From positions 13,297,001 through 13,361,000 of the forward strand of contig CM060979.1 in the NCBI GenBank assembly GCA_030765065.1: a stretch of 64,000 nucleotides of DNA, given 5' to 3'. Positions 12,926 through 22,500 of the stretch are shown here, piece after piece. This DNA is from Deroplatys truncata (taxonomy: Eukaryota; Arthropoda; Insecta; Mantodea; Mantidae). Made by a program: the position numbers and the translations under genes. The notes beneath the pieces were generated by a model. The model was given only the letters and a program-made list of their open reading frames with translations, had not been told where the DNA came from and ran no database searches. The number at the start of each line of letters is the position of its first letter. Positions within the stretch are counted from its first letter, which is position 1.

Positions 12926-15341
12926 CTTAGGTTTCTGAATTCACGGAAGGTTAGCCTTAGGTTAGATTTTTTTTTTTATATAAGCCTATGTTTCTGTATT
13001 TCTGGAAGGTTTAGTTTTCTTTTTATATAAACTTAGGTTAACCATTTTTCGCAACCCGTGCACATCATCTTTCTTGTTATGCACTGCTTCTCTGAATGTG
13101 TTGCGTTTTTGTGAGTGGCAATACAAAATGAAGTAATAACGCTGCATCGCTTATTTCGCAGATTTTCACTCCTTATTTACGTTGGCACTTCCCATTGAGC
13201 ATCTGTATTAACGGGACGATGGCTACGTTCATTGTGTTTATATCACAATTTTCCTATAAAAGTAAAACACCTAAAAGGGGCGGGCAGGTGGGCACCAGCT
13301 ATTGGCGAGATCACATCTACTTATAATCTCACTCTTAAAGTAATTTAGTCCCTTCCTTGTTTTTTTTCAGCGTTTTCAATGAAGACCACCTAAGAGCAAA
13401 ATAGCCCAGATCTCTTATAATTTCACTACATACTCTTGTTCAGAAACTACATTCCGGAATTAATTTCAGCAACAAAGATAAATATCCAGGATGAAGTAAC
13501 ATACTTAAACATTACTACTGCAACATTGCTTTTTGTTGGAGGGAGGGCCTTTAAAATATATTAAAAACAATAGTAAAATGTAACAATTTCTCTAATTAGA
13601 TGAAGTGATCCTCCTCTCAGCAATTCAAATTTAATTACTCTTATGATAATGCTGGTTCTTGAAACAAAGCTGTTTAAGGATATGTTAGTAGGGCTTTTTT
13701 GCATTACTTTGGTCTTCACTGAAAACGTTAACAAAAGTAATGGTTAAGCCCCCCTTCCTATATAGTCGTTTTTTACAACTTTTGAAAGGAATTGCTGCCA
13801 ACATGAAATATTGGAGTTTTAGACGCGCAGATCTCTCAGCTATGCCCTGTCGTCGCTTTGCAGCTGCAGCCTTCGGCTGCAACTACTACACTCCTCTCCT
13901 TCTAAGAAACATCCCTCCACTACACTTTGAGGCTGAGGGCCCTCAATCGTGTTTTCAGCTATTTGGGATTTCAAATGTTGGCTTTGAAGACCAACGTAAT
14001 GCAGGTTAACGACGTTTTCAATGAAGACCAAAGTAATGCAGGATGTCCGTTAGTTGAGTTGCCTTTAATAGTGGAAGAGCTTCTTATAGTTCAGATTCCT
14101 TATAAGTTATTGGTGTGAAACAACAAAAAGGGGAATAACAACATTGACCACATGACAAATCGCTTAGGGAAGCCCCGATAGCATGTGTGAGGAATACCCA
14201 CAGATTGTGTGTGCCCTTAGCAAATCATGCTCATCCCCTTGCCCATCATAACTTTTAAACCAAAGTATTCCGGTCTAAGCTTAGACACAAGAAGAATGTG
14301 CCCTGGCACATATATACACATCAACTTGTCTGAGAAACACACTTCTCTTGTATACAGGTGCTGAAAATTCAGTGCTTGCATCTAAAATTCTGTGACCTTG
14401 ATTTCAGCTGATAATTTATGCAGAACAGATGCAATCACAACAGTCACAGTAATTAAGCTTCTTTGGCATATGTGGCATAACTTTCATATGTCAGCTGCGA
14501 GAAATCTGGGTAAAAAGTTGTGTTTGCTTTAGTACAGAAGGTCCTACAGTGAGAAAATCTCAAGATACTGAACATTCATACCATTGTGACAACATAACAT
14601 GCACCCATCATTAGTGTACCTTTGTTTTTGTTTTTTTTGGCCAAGAAGAGGAGAATTAAGATTTTTAGCCAACACCATTTGCAAACATATCATATGAACA
14701 GTGGCAGACTTGGAACACAACCTTTATGCAGAATATTTTAAGCCCATAAAATATGCTAGACAAAAACAATTCTGCAGTTTCTACTCAAAACTTTTGGAGT
14801 GATTCTTGTATATAGGTATAAGCGCTATGCTTTTAAAGGCAACTTCTCTGATGCTGAGTTTAGTATTTTAAGTAACACCACTCATATTTTAATTTATAAG
14901 CCCTGTAAAGTTAACACAGAAAATATAGTGAACAATCCACTACTAACTTCTTAGTGACAAACTATGTTGGTTCCTCTAAGCTTTAGGTTACTGAAGTAAA
15001 AGAGAAATTTACTAAGCAGCATACCTATTGTTGGATCATGGTAGTCCAAGAACCTATGCTTCACAAACTGGAGTGTCAGTGCTGAAACAGTAATAGTAAA
15101 ATTGAGAGTTGATTATTTTGCCTTAAAATGTTTTGTACTTGGATTCTTGTAACAGATTCTATACCTCTAACAATGTTATTTATTCTGCTTACTCACCTGA
15201 TTTACCAACACCTCCGTCTCCTAGAACGACTATTTTGTATACCCGTAAGCCTCCACGAGTTTGACTAGGTGCTGGTATATTAGGTCCTTGAGAACCTCGC
15301 CGTCCATCGCGATCGAAGCTTCCACAATCATATGCTCCCAT
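5484..15341 (-). CDS. Ric: Rit/Ric-type Ras GTPase, four exons, C-terminus not seen
   Basis: Minus-strand gene with coding exons 15341-15197, 15081-15025, 5861-5788 and 5675-5484; joined they stay in frame for 156 codons and all junctions are GT/AG. Visible in order: the P-loop GDGGVGKS, the effector region HDPTIEDSY, the switch II block [17 protein letters not shown] and the nucleotide-binding GNKFDL. HDPTIEDSY and the [16 protein letters not shown] stretch are typical of Rit/Ric rather than Ras, Rap or Ral. In the family this is a membrane-associated GTP-binding switch; fly Ric binds calmodulin. I chose the ATG at 15341 because an in-frame stop lies upstream with no other ATG between. The base-recognition SAK/SAL motif and the C-terminus are not recognisable in 1-5483 and are probably further left. 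The 9.2-kb second intron is full of repeats. Shares an upstream region with PRCC. Confidence 0.9.
5788..5861 (-). CDS. Ric: Ric exon 3
   Basis: A 74-bp exon encoding [14 protein letters not shown] and [10 protein letters not shown], the effector-to-switch II segment with the G3 motif DTAGQ. Acceptor TTCTAG, donor GTATTG. It restores phase 0 before exon 4. Confidence 0.9.
6024..6545 (-). repeat. HINE-type repeat, truncated and diverged
   Basis: Keeps the hairpin-side end (ACTTTCTCTACTACG) and the body up to the ATATCCATAAAT region; the TCTGATG-side end is missing. Confidence 0.6.
6644..7318 (-). repeat. HINE-type repeat with internal deletion
   Basis: Both ends present. About 150 bp missing between the CTTGTTATTCCC and GCAACCAGCTC segments found in other copies. 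Confidence 0.8.
7345..7462 (+). repeat. HINE-type repeat, hairpin-end fragment
   Basis: Only the last ~115 bp of the family (TTCAGGGGTCTCAAAACAT through GGTAGAGAAAGT), in opposite orientation to the preceding copy and separated from it by a poly-T tract. Confidence 0.65.
7697..7905 (+). repeat. HINE-type repeat, TCTGATG-end fragment
   Basis: Begins TCTGATGTGTTGTATTCACATG, with a diverged offset repeat and TACAAGC after it, then loses similarity. Confidence 0.5.
8035..8873 (+). repeat. HINE-type repeat, full-length
   Basis: Both ends and offset inverted repeats present; the internal CA tract near 8719-8740 is longer than in most copies. Confidence 0.85.
8880..9414 (+). repeat. HINE-type repeat, old truncated copy
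   Basis: Right two thirds of the family in degraded form, ending in a decayed palindrome near 9390-9414. Abuts the preceding full copy in the same orientation, so the two form a short head-to-tail array. Confidence 0.6.
9415..10269. other. Intronic sequence, nothing recognised
   Basis: No coding or repeat structure recognised in this part of Ric intron 2. Confidence 0.4.
10270..10502 (-). mobile_element. tRNA-derived SINE
   Basis: On the minus strand a tRNA-like core sits at 10430-10351: A box TAGCTCAGTGGTTAGAGC, anticodon-arm-like CCGG...CCGG, and B box GGTTCAAATCC. A body follows that is shared with the copies at 11.5 and 25 kb (GACTGAAAAATTTAATGCCA reversed). It is not a functional tRNA because it is embedded in conserved SINE sequence. 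Confidence 0.75.
10556..11400 (+). mobile_element. LTR-type retroelement fossil: LTR plus leader
   Basis: Similar over its length to 31898-32900. An LTR-like block near 10603-11183 starts TGTAACAGTCA and contains an AGCCAATCAG promoter-like motif. It is followed by a leader in which a GGCTCCCCAAC / GGCTTTCCATATG motif recurs, resembling a primer-binding-site region. No coding remains. An old, broken fossil; the exact ends are uncertain because similarity runs past the LTR-like block on both sides. Confidence 0.45.
11412..11760 (+). mobile_element. tRNA-derived SINE with inverted 5' duplication
   Basis: tRNA-like core at 11637-11705 (D arm, CCGG-ATGGAAA-CCGG anticodon arm, GGTTCAAATC B box). 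Upstream, 11412-11510 is an inverted copy of the SINE segment GTAAGTCGCCAC...GACATCTCAATAC, so the 5' part folds back on itself. Confidence 0.7.
11850..12555. other. Intronic sequence, nothing recognised
   Basis: A short internal duplication near 12410-12460 (GTGTCACTCTGTCATTCTCTAG repeated loosely) is the only structure seen. Confidence 0.4.
12560..13035. repeat. AT-rich minisatellite, about seven units
   Basis: Units of roughly 60-75 bp built as AAGCTTAGGTTTCTGAATTC, then GGAAGGTTAGCCTTAGGTTAG, a T run and a TA run. The TA run in the unit near 12880-12922 is greatly expanded. Unit length varies mainly through the T and TA tracts. Confidence 0.9.
13036..13699. other. Intronic sequence, nothing recognised
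   Basis: Contains a lone copy of TTTTCAATGAAGACCA near 13374, related to the arms of the next element. Otherwise unremarkable. Confidence 0.4.
13700..14040. repeat. Small terminal-inverted-repeat element
   Basis: Left arm TGCATTACTTTGGTCTTCAC at 13700 and right arm GAAGACCAAAGTAATGCA ending at 14040 are complementary over about 30 bp including the adjacent GAAAACG/CGTTTTC. A second partial arm copy lies at 13984-14008. An inner palindrome (CTGCAGCCTTCGGCTGCA) is at 13862. Non-coding; the small open frames here are incidental. Confidence 0.55.
14041..15024. other. Ric intron sequence, nothing recognised
   Basis: No repeat of the window's families and no exon recognised. Confidence 0.4.
15025..15081 (-). 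CDS. Ric: Ric exon 2
   Basis: A 57-bp exon encoding [19 protein letters not shown], the segment between P-loop and effector loop. Acceptor TTTCAG, donor GTATGC. It is too short to be noticed as an open frame but joins exons 1 and 3 in frame. Confidence 0.88.
15197..15341 (-). CDS. Ric: Ric exon 1 (start codon and P-loop)
   Basis: Encodes [15 protein letters not shown], a Ser/Pro/Gly-rich N-terminal extension, then [15 protein letters not shown]. The donor is TCAG|GTGAGT, phase 1. The extension before the G domain is expected for Ric, which is longer at the N-terminus than Ras. Confidence 0.88.
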
Positions 15342-16217
15342 TTTTAACTTTTTACCTGGAGTACCAGGCAAAATCTTCGACCCAGATGGGCCCGCCTGTT
15401 CCGTCGCCAGTGCTGCTAAAGTAGCACGAGTCTTCTTTATTCAAGTCTTCAAACACCCGTATTCGAAAAGTGCAAGTACATGACGTTAACAGTAATCGCA
15501 CATTAACACTAATGAGAAAGATTTAATACTAATTATACAAATTCAGAAAAATAGTCCAACCCGATATTTTACCCTAGACCATTTTCGAAAAATGGTCTAG
15601 GGTGCGACTTTCAACAAAACCCTAAATTCTCCAAAAGCTCATGCAACTGTCAATACTACCACCGTCATCCCTGATTCCGATCCCAGCCCCTTTCTTTTGA
15701 CATGAGTGATGGGAGGAACTGGTACGACACTAATGCCATCTATATAGTGTATCTGTCATGCAAACAGCTGATGGAACTTTCCTGGACAGTGTACGATTTA
15801 TACAAGTATTTCTGCACATTTATGACAAATAGACTTAAATTTATTCCAAAGATATAAATTAAAACTGCAGTTTAAAATTATATGTATATAAAATTCCCAT
15901 ATAAGTATTGAAACTAATATGTTGTTTGATATTTAAAGCGTGTTGTTGGTATTGCTGATCTGGTAGCATTGCAAAAGCAGAAAGAGAAAAAAAAAGAGCA
16001 ACGTATAAATGGCGCTGGGCAATTGCATTGACACTGACAGTGCACAACAAACTGAAATAAATATTATAAAGTGTTGATCTACTTTGTACACAGTTTATTA
16101 CATATGGTAGTACCGTTTTTCTTCATAGTGTCAGATGAACAACTATGCTATAGTCTGTAGCACAAGTGCAGCGTTGATAAGCGCAGTACATTCCACTTAC
16201 AATTCTAAGGGTACAAA
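15342..16217. promoter_or_regulatory. Divergent Ric/PRCC upstream region
   Basis: An 876-bp interval between the Ric start codon (minus) and the PRCC start codon (plus), so both 5' UTRs and any shared promoter must lie here. No full-length copy of the window's repeats is seen in it, unlike the flanking introns. It holds the hairpin at 15571-15603. No convincing TATA box was assigned to either gene. That it works as a bidirectional promoter is inference from geometry. Confidence 0.6.
15571..15603. repeat. 33-nt near-perfect hairpin in divergent promoter region
   Basis: Arms ACCCTAGACCATTTT and AAAATGGTCTAGGGT are perfectly complementary around a 3-nt CGA centre. It lies about 230 bp upstream of the Ric start codon. 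It could be a paired protein-binding site, a structured 5' UTR element, or the scar of an excised element; the sequence does not decide. Confidence 0.8.
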
Positions 16218-16595
16218 ATGTGTTCATTAGTAGCTTATGGAAGTAGTGATGAAAGTGAAGAAGAAAGCTTAGATCAGAATTTGATCGCCTCTACATCAGA
16301 AGAGAATGTCAATCAAAAGGATGAGCAATATTCTGAATTGAGAGGGGACATTGAAGAATCCCCAGCTTCAGTTAATCAAGTAGACACTGATGCAGTGACA
16401 GATCAACCATCTACACTTCATTGTGACACTCCCGACGCCGAGAAGACGTTATCACAACCAAAATTGTTTTCTTCTCTTCCGGAACCGAAACAGAGTGGTA
16501 TTGCTATAGATCCAGATAATAGCTTTCTTTCTAGCAGCAATAAAACACTGCAGAAAAAGCAAACAGTGAAGATTAGTATACCTTCTCTTTCGGAG
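16218..16595 (+). CDS. PRCC: PRCC exon 1
   Basis: 126 codons from MCSLVAYGSSDESEEES to PSLSE, with donor GAG|GTAAGC. The frame stays open into the intron to 16697, which is read-through and not protein. The start is set by the family-typical N-terminal SLVAY block. Acidic and Ser/Thr-rich, with one LFSSLPEPK motif. Confidence 0.92.
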
Positions 16596-19500
16596 GTAAG
16601 CATGATTTGTTTACATTTGATTGTTTTGTTCTTGAGATCCCGCAGCAAGCATAACTCTGGGACCTGTTTTATAAAACGTTTACACCACTATTATTAATAA
16701 CTAAGTAATAATATTAGCATTCTGTTTCATAAATCTGTTAGTAGTATTAGTTATCAGTATATTACATAATAGTATTAGTACCTTTTACTAATAATATCAG
16801 CAAATCTTTCCATAAAAGAGCGAAGGCAATAAAATTAACTAATTTTATTAGGCATAATTTCATGAGTAAGTCCAGTGTAATAATAATGTTATTATGAAAG
16901 CCACTTTAATTGTTGCTGTGTGTTAGCACAATAGTGATCACAAAATCGGTATAAGGTCTAATTTTGACTTAAATAGTGATGAAGACATGGTATATGTTTG
17001 TCGTTTAAGAAATTTTAGATCAAGAATAAGTTATAATTGGATCACTGCCCTAGTCCTCAGGTTTGGCCTTGACATAACATGTACACAAGCAAAATCTTTG
17101 CCACTTGAAATGAAGCCATTTGATATTGTAAAATCTCTTGCTTCCATCCAAGCTTTTCTTTTTGTTTCTTTGGTTACTGTAGCAGAAAACGCTCCAAAGA
17201 GTTGTTTTTAATTTGAGCACCTTCCGCAGAGAAGATTACATTTTCAAATACTTTCACTCTGTTTTGTCATTTTTATTCAAAGAAAGCTTGCCAACAAAAA
17301 CCATAACCAAGATGTCCAATATGTGATGAAAAGAGAAACAAAAGGAAATCTGAAAACAAAACACAGTTGTATGACAACTAATAATATTAGTGAGGTTGTT
17401 TTATTGGTTGCCAAGAATATTTATGAAAACAGAATTTTGTTAACTAATAATTCTCTTCCATTGCTCTAATATTATTATTGAGTTTTTTAAACAACTTCTG
17501 GGATATTTAAAATGTCTTACAGAAAACAACCATCACCATCATATTATTTCTTTACAGTAGGGGTATTTATACAGACCAACAACAAGCCTAACATATCAAA
17601 AGGGAACTTACTATGAGTGTATTAAAGTATCTAGTCCCTCTGGTTAATTTGTGCTTCCACCAGTCAGTAAAGGAAACTTTGTGCCTTTTGTTGTTGATGC
17701 ACTTCAGAAGCAAAGAGCTGCCAACATTTGAGTGAAAAAACATGCAGCAAAATGACAGGGTTCTGTTGTGCATCTCATTACATTAGTTTTATTAAAATTA
17801 ATAAATTTGGTGATGATTTTATGGTGGTATATTTTGCCCATTTCCATTTCATTTTGCAATACAGTATTGTTTTCTGGGGCAACTCTATAGACAGAATGAA
17901 TCATAGCCAGAATTCATTATGCAACATTGGGGGTTTGTCAGTTGGAGAGTTTTAACTCTAACATGTGAATATATTTTCTAAAGGCATTTCATACCAAAAA
18001 TCCAGATGCATTTATAAGCACACAACTTCAATACCACACAAAAGGGATATTAAAAGTAAGTTTGCTTCAAAACCATGAGACATATTGTTAGGTACATAAT
18101 TTAATTTATGATTCAACTTGCATAAATTTACAGTATGTGCTACAATTATTAGATTAAACTAAATATTTAGCCTTTTAGACAGGCATTTGTTACATAATTT
18201 TGAAGTGTCACTATTATCAGACATTGTATTTGGGTTGTTTGGAAGATCAAATGACATTTTAAATTAATATCCAACTATTCTAGTACATAGACACCTCCAC
18301 CAAGAAGTATCAATTTTTACTTTCTCTACTATGTATAGTAAGTAGGAGAAATATTGTATTCCACCCAAAAATTTGATACCGGGATTTCACCGGAAATATA
18401 TGTTTTGAGGCCCCCTGAATACAAAAAAAGCATTTTTGGAAACACGTCTGTGTGTGTGTCTGTGAACAGCATAACTCAGAAACGAACAGTGGGATAAACA
18501 CCAAACTTGGTATTTAGGTTCAGTATCTTCCAGAAATGCGACACGAAGGTTTTAAAGAAAATCCCCCACACCAGATTACCCTTTACATAACATTTTTTGA
18601 AAATTTTAATTTTCTCAAAAATGACTCTAATGATTTTGATTAAAATATCATGTTTAAGATATTTTCATGACAAATGAAATGTATATCTCGAATTTTCTGT
18701 GAATGTCGCCAAAAGTATTCTTCATTGTGAATGACTTTTGCATAACTGGTAAACTATAAGAGATAGACAAAATTTTACTACACAAAAAATGTAAATTGCG
18801 TTAAAATACACAATTTATGTCATATACATTTTTATTGTTGAGAACCATTTTCGAGATATTGCTTGTTATTCCCTTAAATTTTCCAATACTTATACTTTTT
18901 CTCAAATGGGAATTCGTTACTTCACTTTTTTGTCCTGGACACACAAAGAGAATGGAATGCGCCACATAGCAACCAGCTCTTAAAACATTTGATTATCGCT
19001 TAAAGTCTACCATATTCTCATTGCATCTACAAGAAAATTAGCAATAAGATTAACATCTTGATATCTCGATTAACATGAAGCATATGGAGAATAAGTGTTT
19101 GTAAAAATAGTTTGTATAAGAGTAGAGAGTCATGTGAGTGTTACACATCAGATTTTTCTAAATAATACTGGAGGAAAAAATGAATTGCTTGTACACCTTG
19201 TTTACTATTTCATTGCTGTTGCAAAGCTCAAGGATATAGAACACATCACTCTATACAATACCTTCACATGCAATAAATGTAAGAGTCAACTCAGTAGCAA
19301 GCAAGTTATTATACAAACCATTAAAAACTCAGTCAATTTAAGACTGATATGAATAAAAACTTGTATGTCTCTCATATTCATCCACAATTATATGATCAAA
19401 AAAATCTGATGTGTTACACTCACATGACTTTCTCTACTCTTGTACAAACTATTTTTACAAACTCTTATTCTCCATCTATTTCATATTAATCAAGATAAAC

Positions 19501-22500
19501 ATTTGCAGAAACAATCTTTTGACATGCAAAGAGAATTACATTTTACATATAGCGACCAGTTCTAAAAATATTTGACTATCACTTAAGGCGTACCATGTTC
19601 CCCTTGTTTTGTATTTGCAAGGGCAATATAGAAATACAGTACCTTTAAGCATAGACATATCTCTTAATAGCTGGTTGCTAGGTGCAGCACCATTCTCTTT
19701 GCCACAGATTAATACTCTTTGTATATCCAAGACAAAAAATGAATAACGAATTCCCATTTGAGAAAATAAGTATTGAAAAATTTAAGGGAATAACAAGTAA
19801 TATCTCGAAAATGGTTCCCTCAACAACAAAAATGTATATGACATAAATTGTATATTTTAATGCGATCTACATTTTTTGTGTAGTAAAATTTTGTCTATCT
19901 CTTATGGTTTACCAGTTATGCAAAAGTCGTTCACAATGAAGAATACTTTTGGCGACATTCACAGAAAATTCGAGATATACATTTTATTTGTCATGAAAAT
20001 ATCTTAAACATATGATACTTTAATCAAAATCGTTAGAGCTATTTTTGAGAAAATTAAAATTTTCGAAAAATGTTTCATGTAAAGGGTAATCTGGGGTGGG
20101 GGAATTTTCTTGAAAACCTTCATGCCGCATCTCTGGAAGATACTGAACCTAAATACCAAGTTTGGTGTTTATCCGACTGTTCGTTTCTGAGTTATGCTGC
20201 TCAAAGACACACACACGAACATGTTTCCAAAAATGCTTTTTTTGGATTCAGGGAATCTCATAACATATATTTTTGGTGAAATCTCGGTATCAAATTTTTG
20301 GGTGGAATACAACTTCCCCTACTTACTATACATAGTAGAGAAAGTAAAAAAGGTAACCTGGACGTACAAATCATTCATATATTACTACCATCACACACAC
20401 CATTCAAATAAGTGATCTGGATAAAGTACAAGTTTCAGGCAAACATCACTGTTTCAAAATTGCTATTGCAAGCAGTCACAGAAATATATTTCACTTATAT
20501 TTTTCTATATTTCCAGATGATAGTAACTTTAAATTGTTTGGAAGTGCATTAATTATTCGCATTCATTCATTTTTTGTTGCATTAATGTGTATACTCATGT
20601 TTTTGACAAGGTATTCTTGGTTTTCAACATAGAAACACATAAGAAGAGAATATATTTGCAAGGAAGTGTTAAGATGTTCAACTTTTGACACAGACCTTTC
20701 CTTAGAGCTCTATTATTTGCGGTGCCTATGATTCAGATGACCTTCTCTTTTAATACAAAGACTCGTTTGCAACCAGGTTTGGTATTAATCACATGTTTTA
20801 GCTGTAAAAGGAATAGGAGGCAAATGTAAACAACCAGGCAATATTGATTTTTAGTGAAGCCACTCAGTTTCTACAGTACTGTGTAGGTCAGTCAAACTGA
20901 TGCCACTGTATTTATTGTGCTATGCTTGGCAAAAGAAGTGGTGGTTAGGCATATAAAACTTACAGAGGAATTTGGTGGAAAAGACATGTGTACTATAATG
21001 CATAAATATCCTGTTTTTATTTAGTGCCCATATTTTACTACAGATTCCCCTGTACTTTTGTTGATTTGATAAAACTTAAAGGGTGTGGGAGAGACAATGT
21101 ATTCCTCAAGAATTTTTTACTTGCTTTGCCAGAAACTTCTGAAATGCATTTAAATGTCCAGTATTTAAGGCATGCGATTACATATATTGAAGAAAGAGTG
21201 AGTCGACTCGAGATACTCTTTGCTCCACTTACTACATATTACATGCAGGACATGTTTCGTGAGGCATTCCCCACATCTTCTGCTGCTATGCTCAGTCGAC
21301 TGACTTCGGAGTAGGATTCTGGTTCTCTGGTGCCATCTGTTGACCAATTGATGAACTTAGTGATGAGAGCTCTTCCCGGTGGTATTTCAAAGTTCATCAG
21401 TTGCTCTTGGAACTTATTGATGTATATTTTCTCCTACAAGCTTAATTCTAGCGCTTTCTTGACGTACTTTAGTAATTTTGCTTCCTTTTCTACTGTGTGG
21501 TTCTCTTTCCAAAAATGGTTCGCCACAGCAGACCTTTCTAACTGTTTATATCTGATGTTGCAGTAGTGTTCCTTTAGCCTGGTTCCAATGTTCCTCTTGG
21601 TCTTCCCTATGTATATTTTGTCACAATCTTTGCAGTTTATCTGATATATACCTTGTTTCTTTTCATGTGGAATACTATTAGTACTGCTAGATTTTAACAT
21701 CTTTCCTAAGCTGAATTTATTGTATGGTGCCAGGGTTATCTTGTATTTCTTGAAAGTCTTCTGGAATTTGTGGAAGGCCCAAGGGTGGAAAGCAATTCTC
21801 TTGTATCTCCAATTTTCTTCAATTGGTGCAAGAGTCGTAATCTGTCTGATTTATTTTTCTCTGGTGAACTTGTTGATTTTTCTGTCTATCATGTGTTTGT
21901 CGAATCTGTTGGCTTTTTCTGTTGTTACGATGTGTTTGTATTCATTCTTGTATTCTATTTTCTTTAAGAGGGGTGTTTATTAATCGGTGAATTAAACTGT
22001 TGAATATTGCATGTTGGTGTGATCTGGGGTTAAAACCTTGAGCTTTTATGTAGTTGTTTGTATGCATGTTTTTCCTATGTATTCCATATTCTATCTTTTC
22101 CCCATTGCAGATTATTTTCAGATCTAAAGATGGTAAAGTGTTTTGGTTCTCTATTTCAAGTGTGAATTTTACTGTTGTGTCCTGTAGGTTAAGCAACTTT
22201 AGTGCATCTTCTATCTGCTTCTTGTTCACAATGGTGAAAATGTTGCCTACGTATCTGTGCCAGGTTTTAATAGATAGATATTTTATTTCACTTCGTTAGT
22301 TACATAAATTAATTCTCTTATAAGTTCTATAATATATAATTTTATCTCTACACATTACCCTTTAATATCCTTTTCACTAAGTTGCTGCATTACTAAGGGC
22401 CTGTAAACATCCAACACCATGGTTGTTGAGTCATTGGGTCCTATTTAATTTATGATTCAACGATCTACATTTTTTTTCTATTCCCTATTTCTAATTTTTT

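Noticed and set aside
16987-17211. Open frame of 74 codons in PRCC intron 1
   Set aside because: No recognisable protein, no splice context, ordinary length for AT-rich intronic DNA.
21024-21347. Open frames on both strands across the PLE left end
   Set aside because: They cover the inverted terminal repeat of the PLE and are not separate genes.
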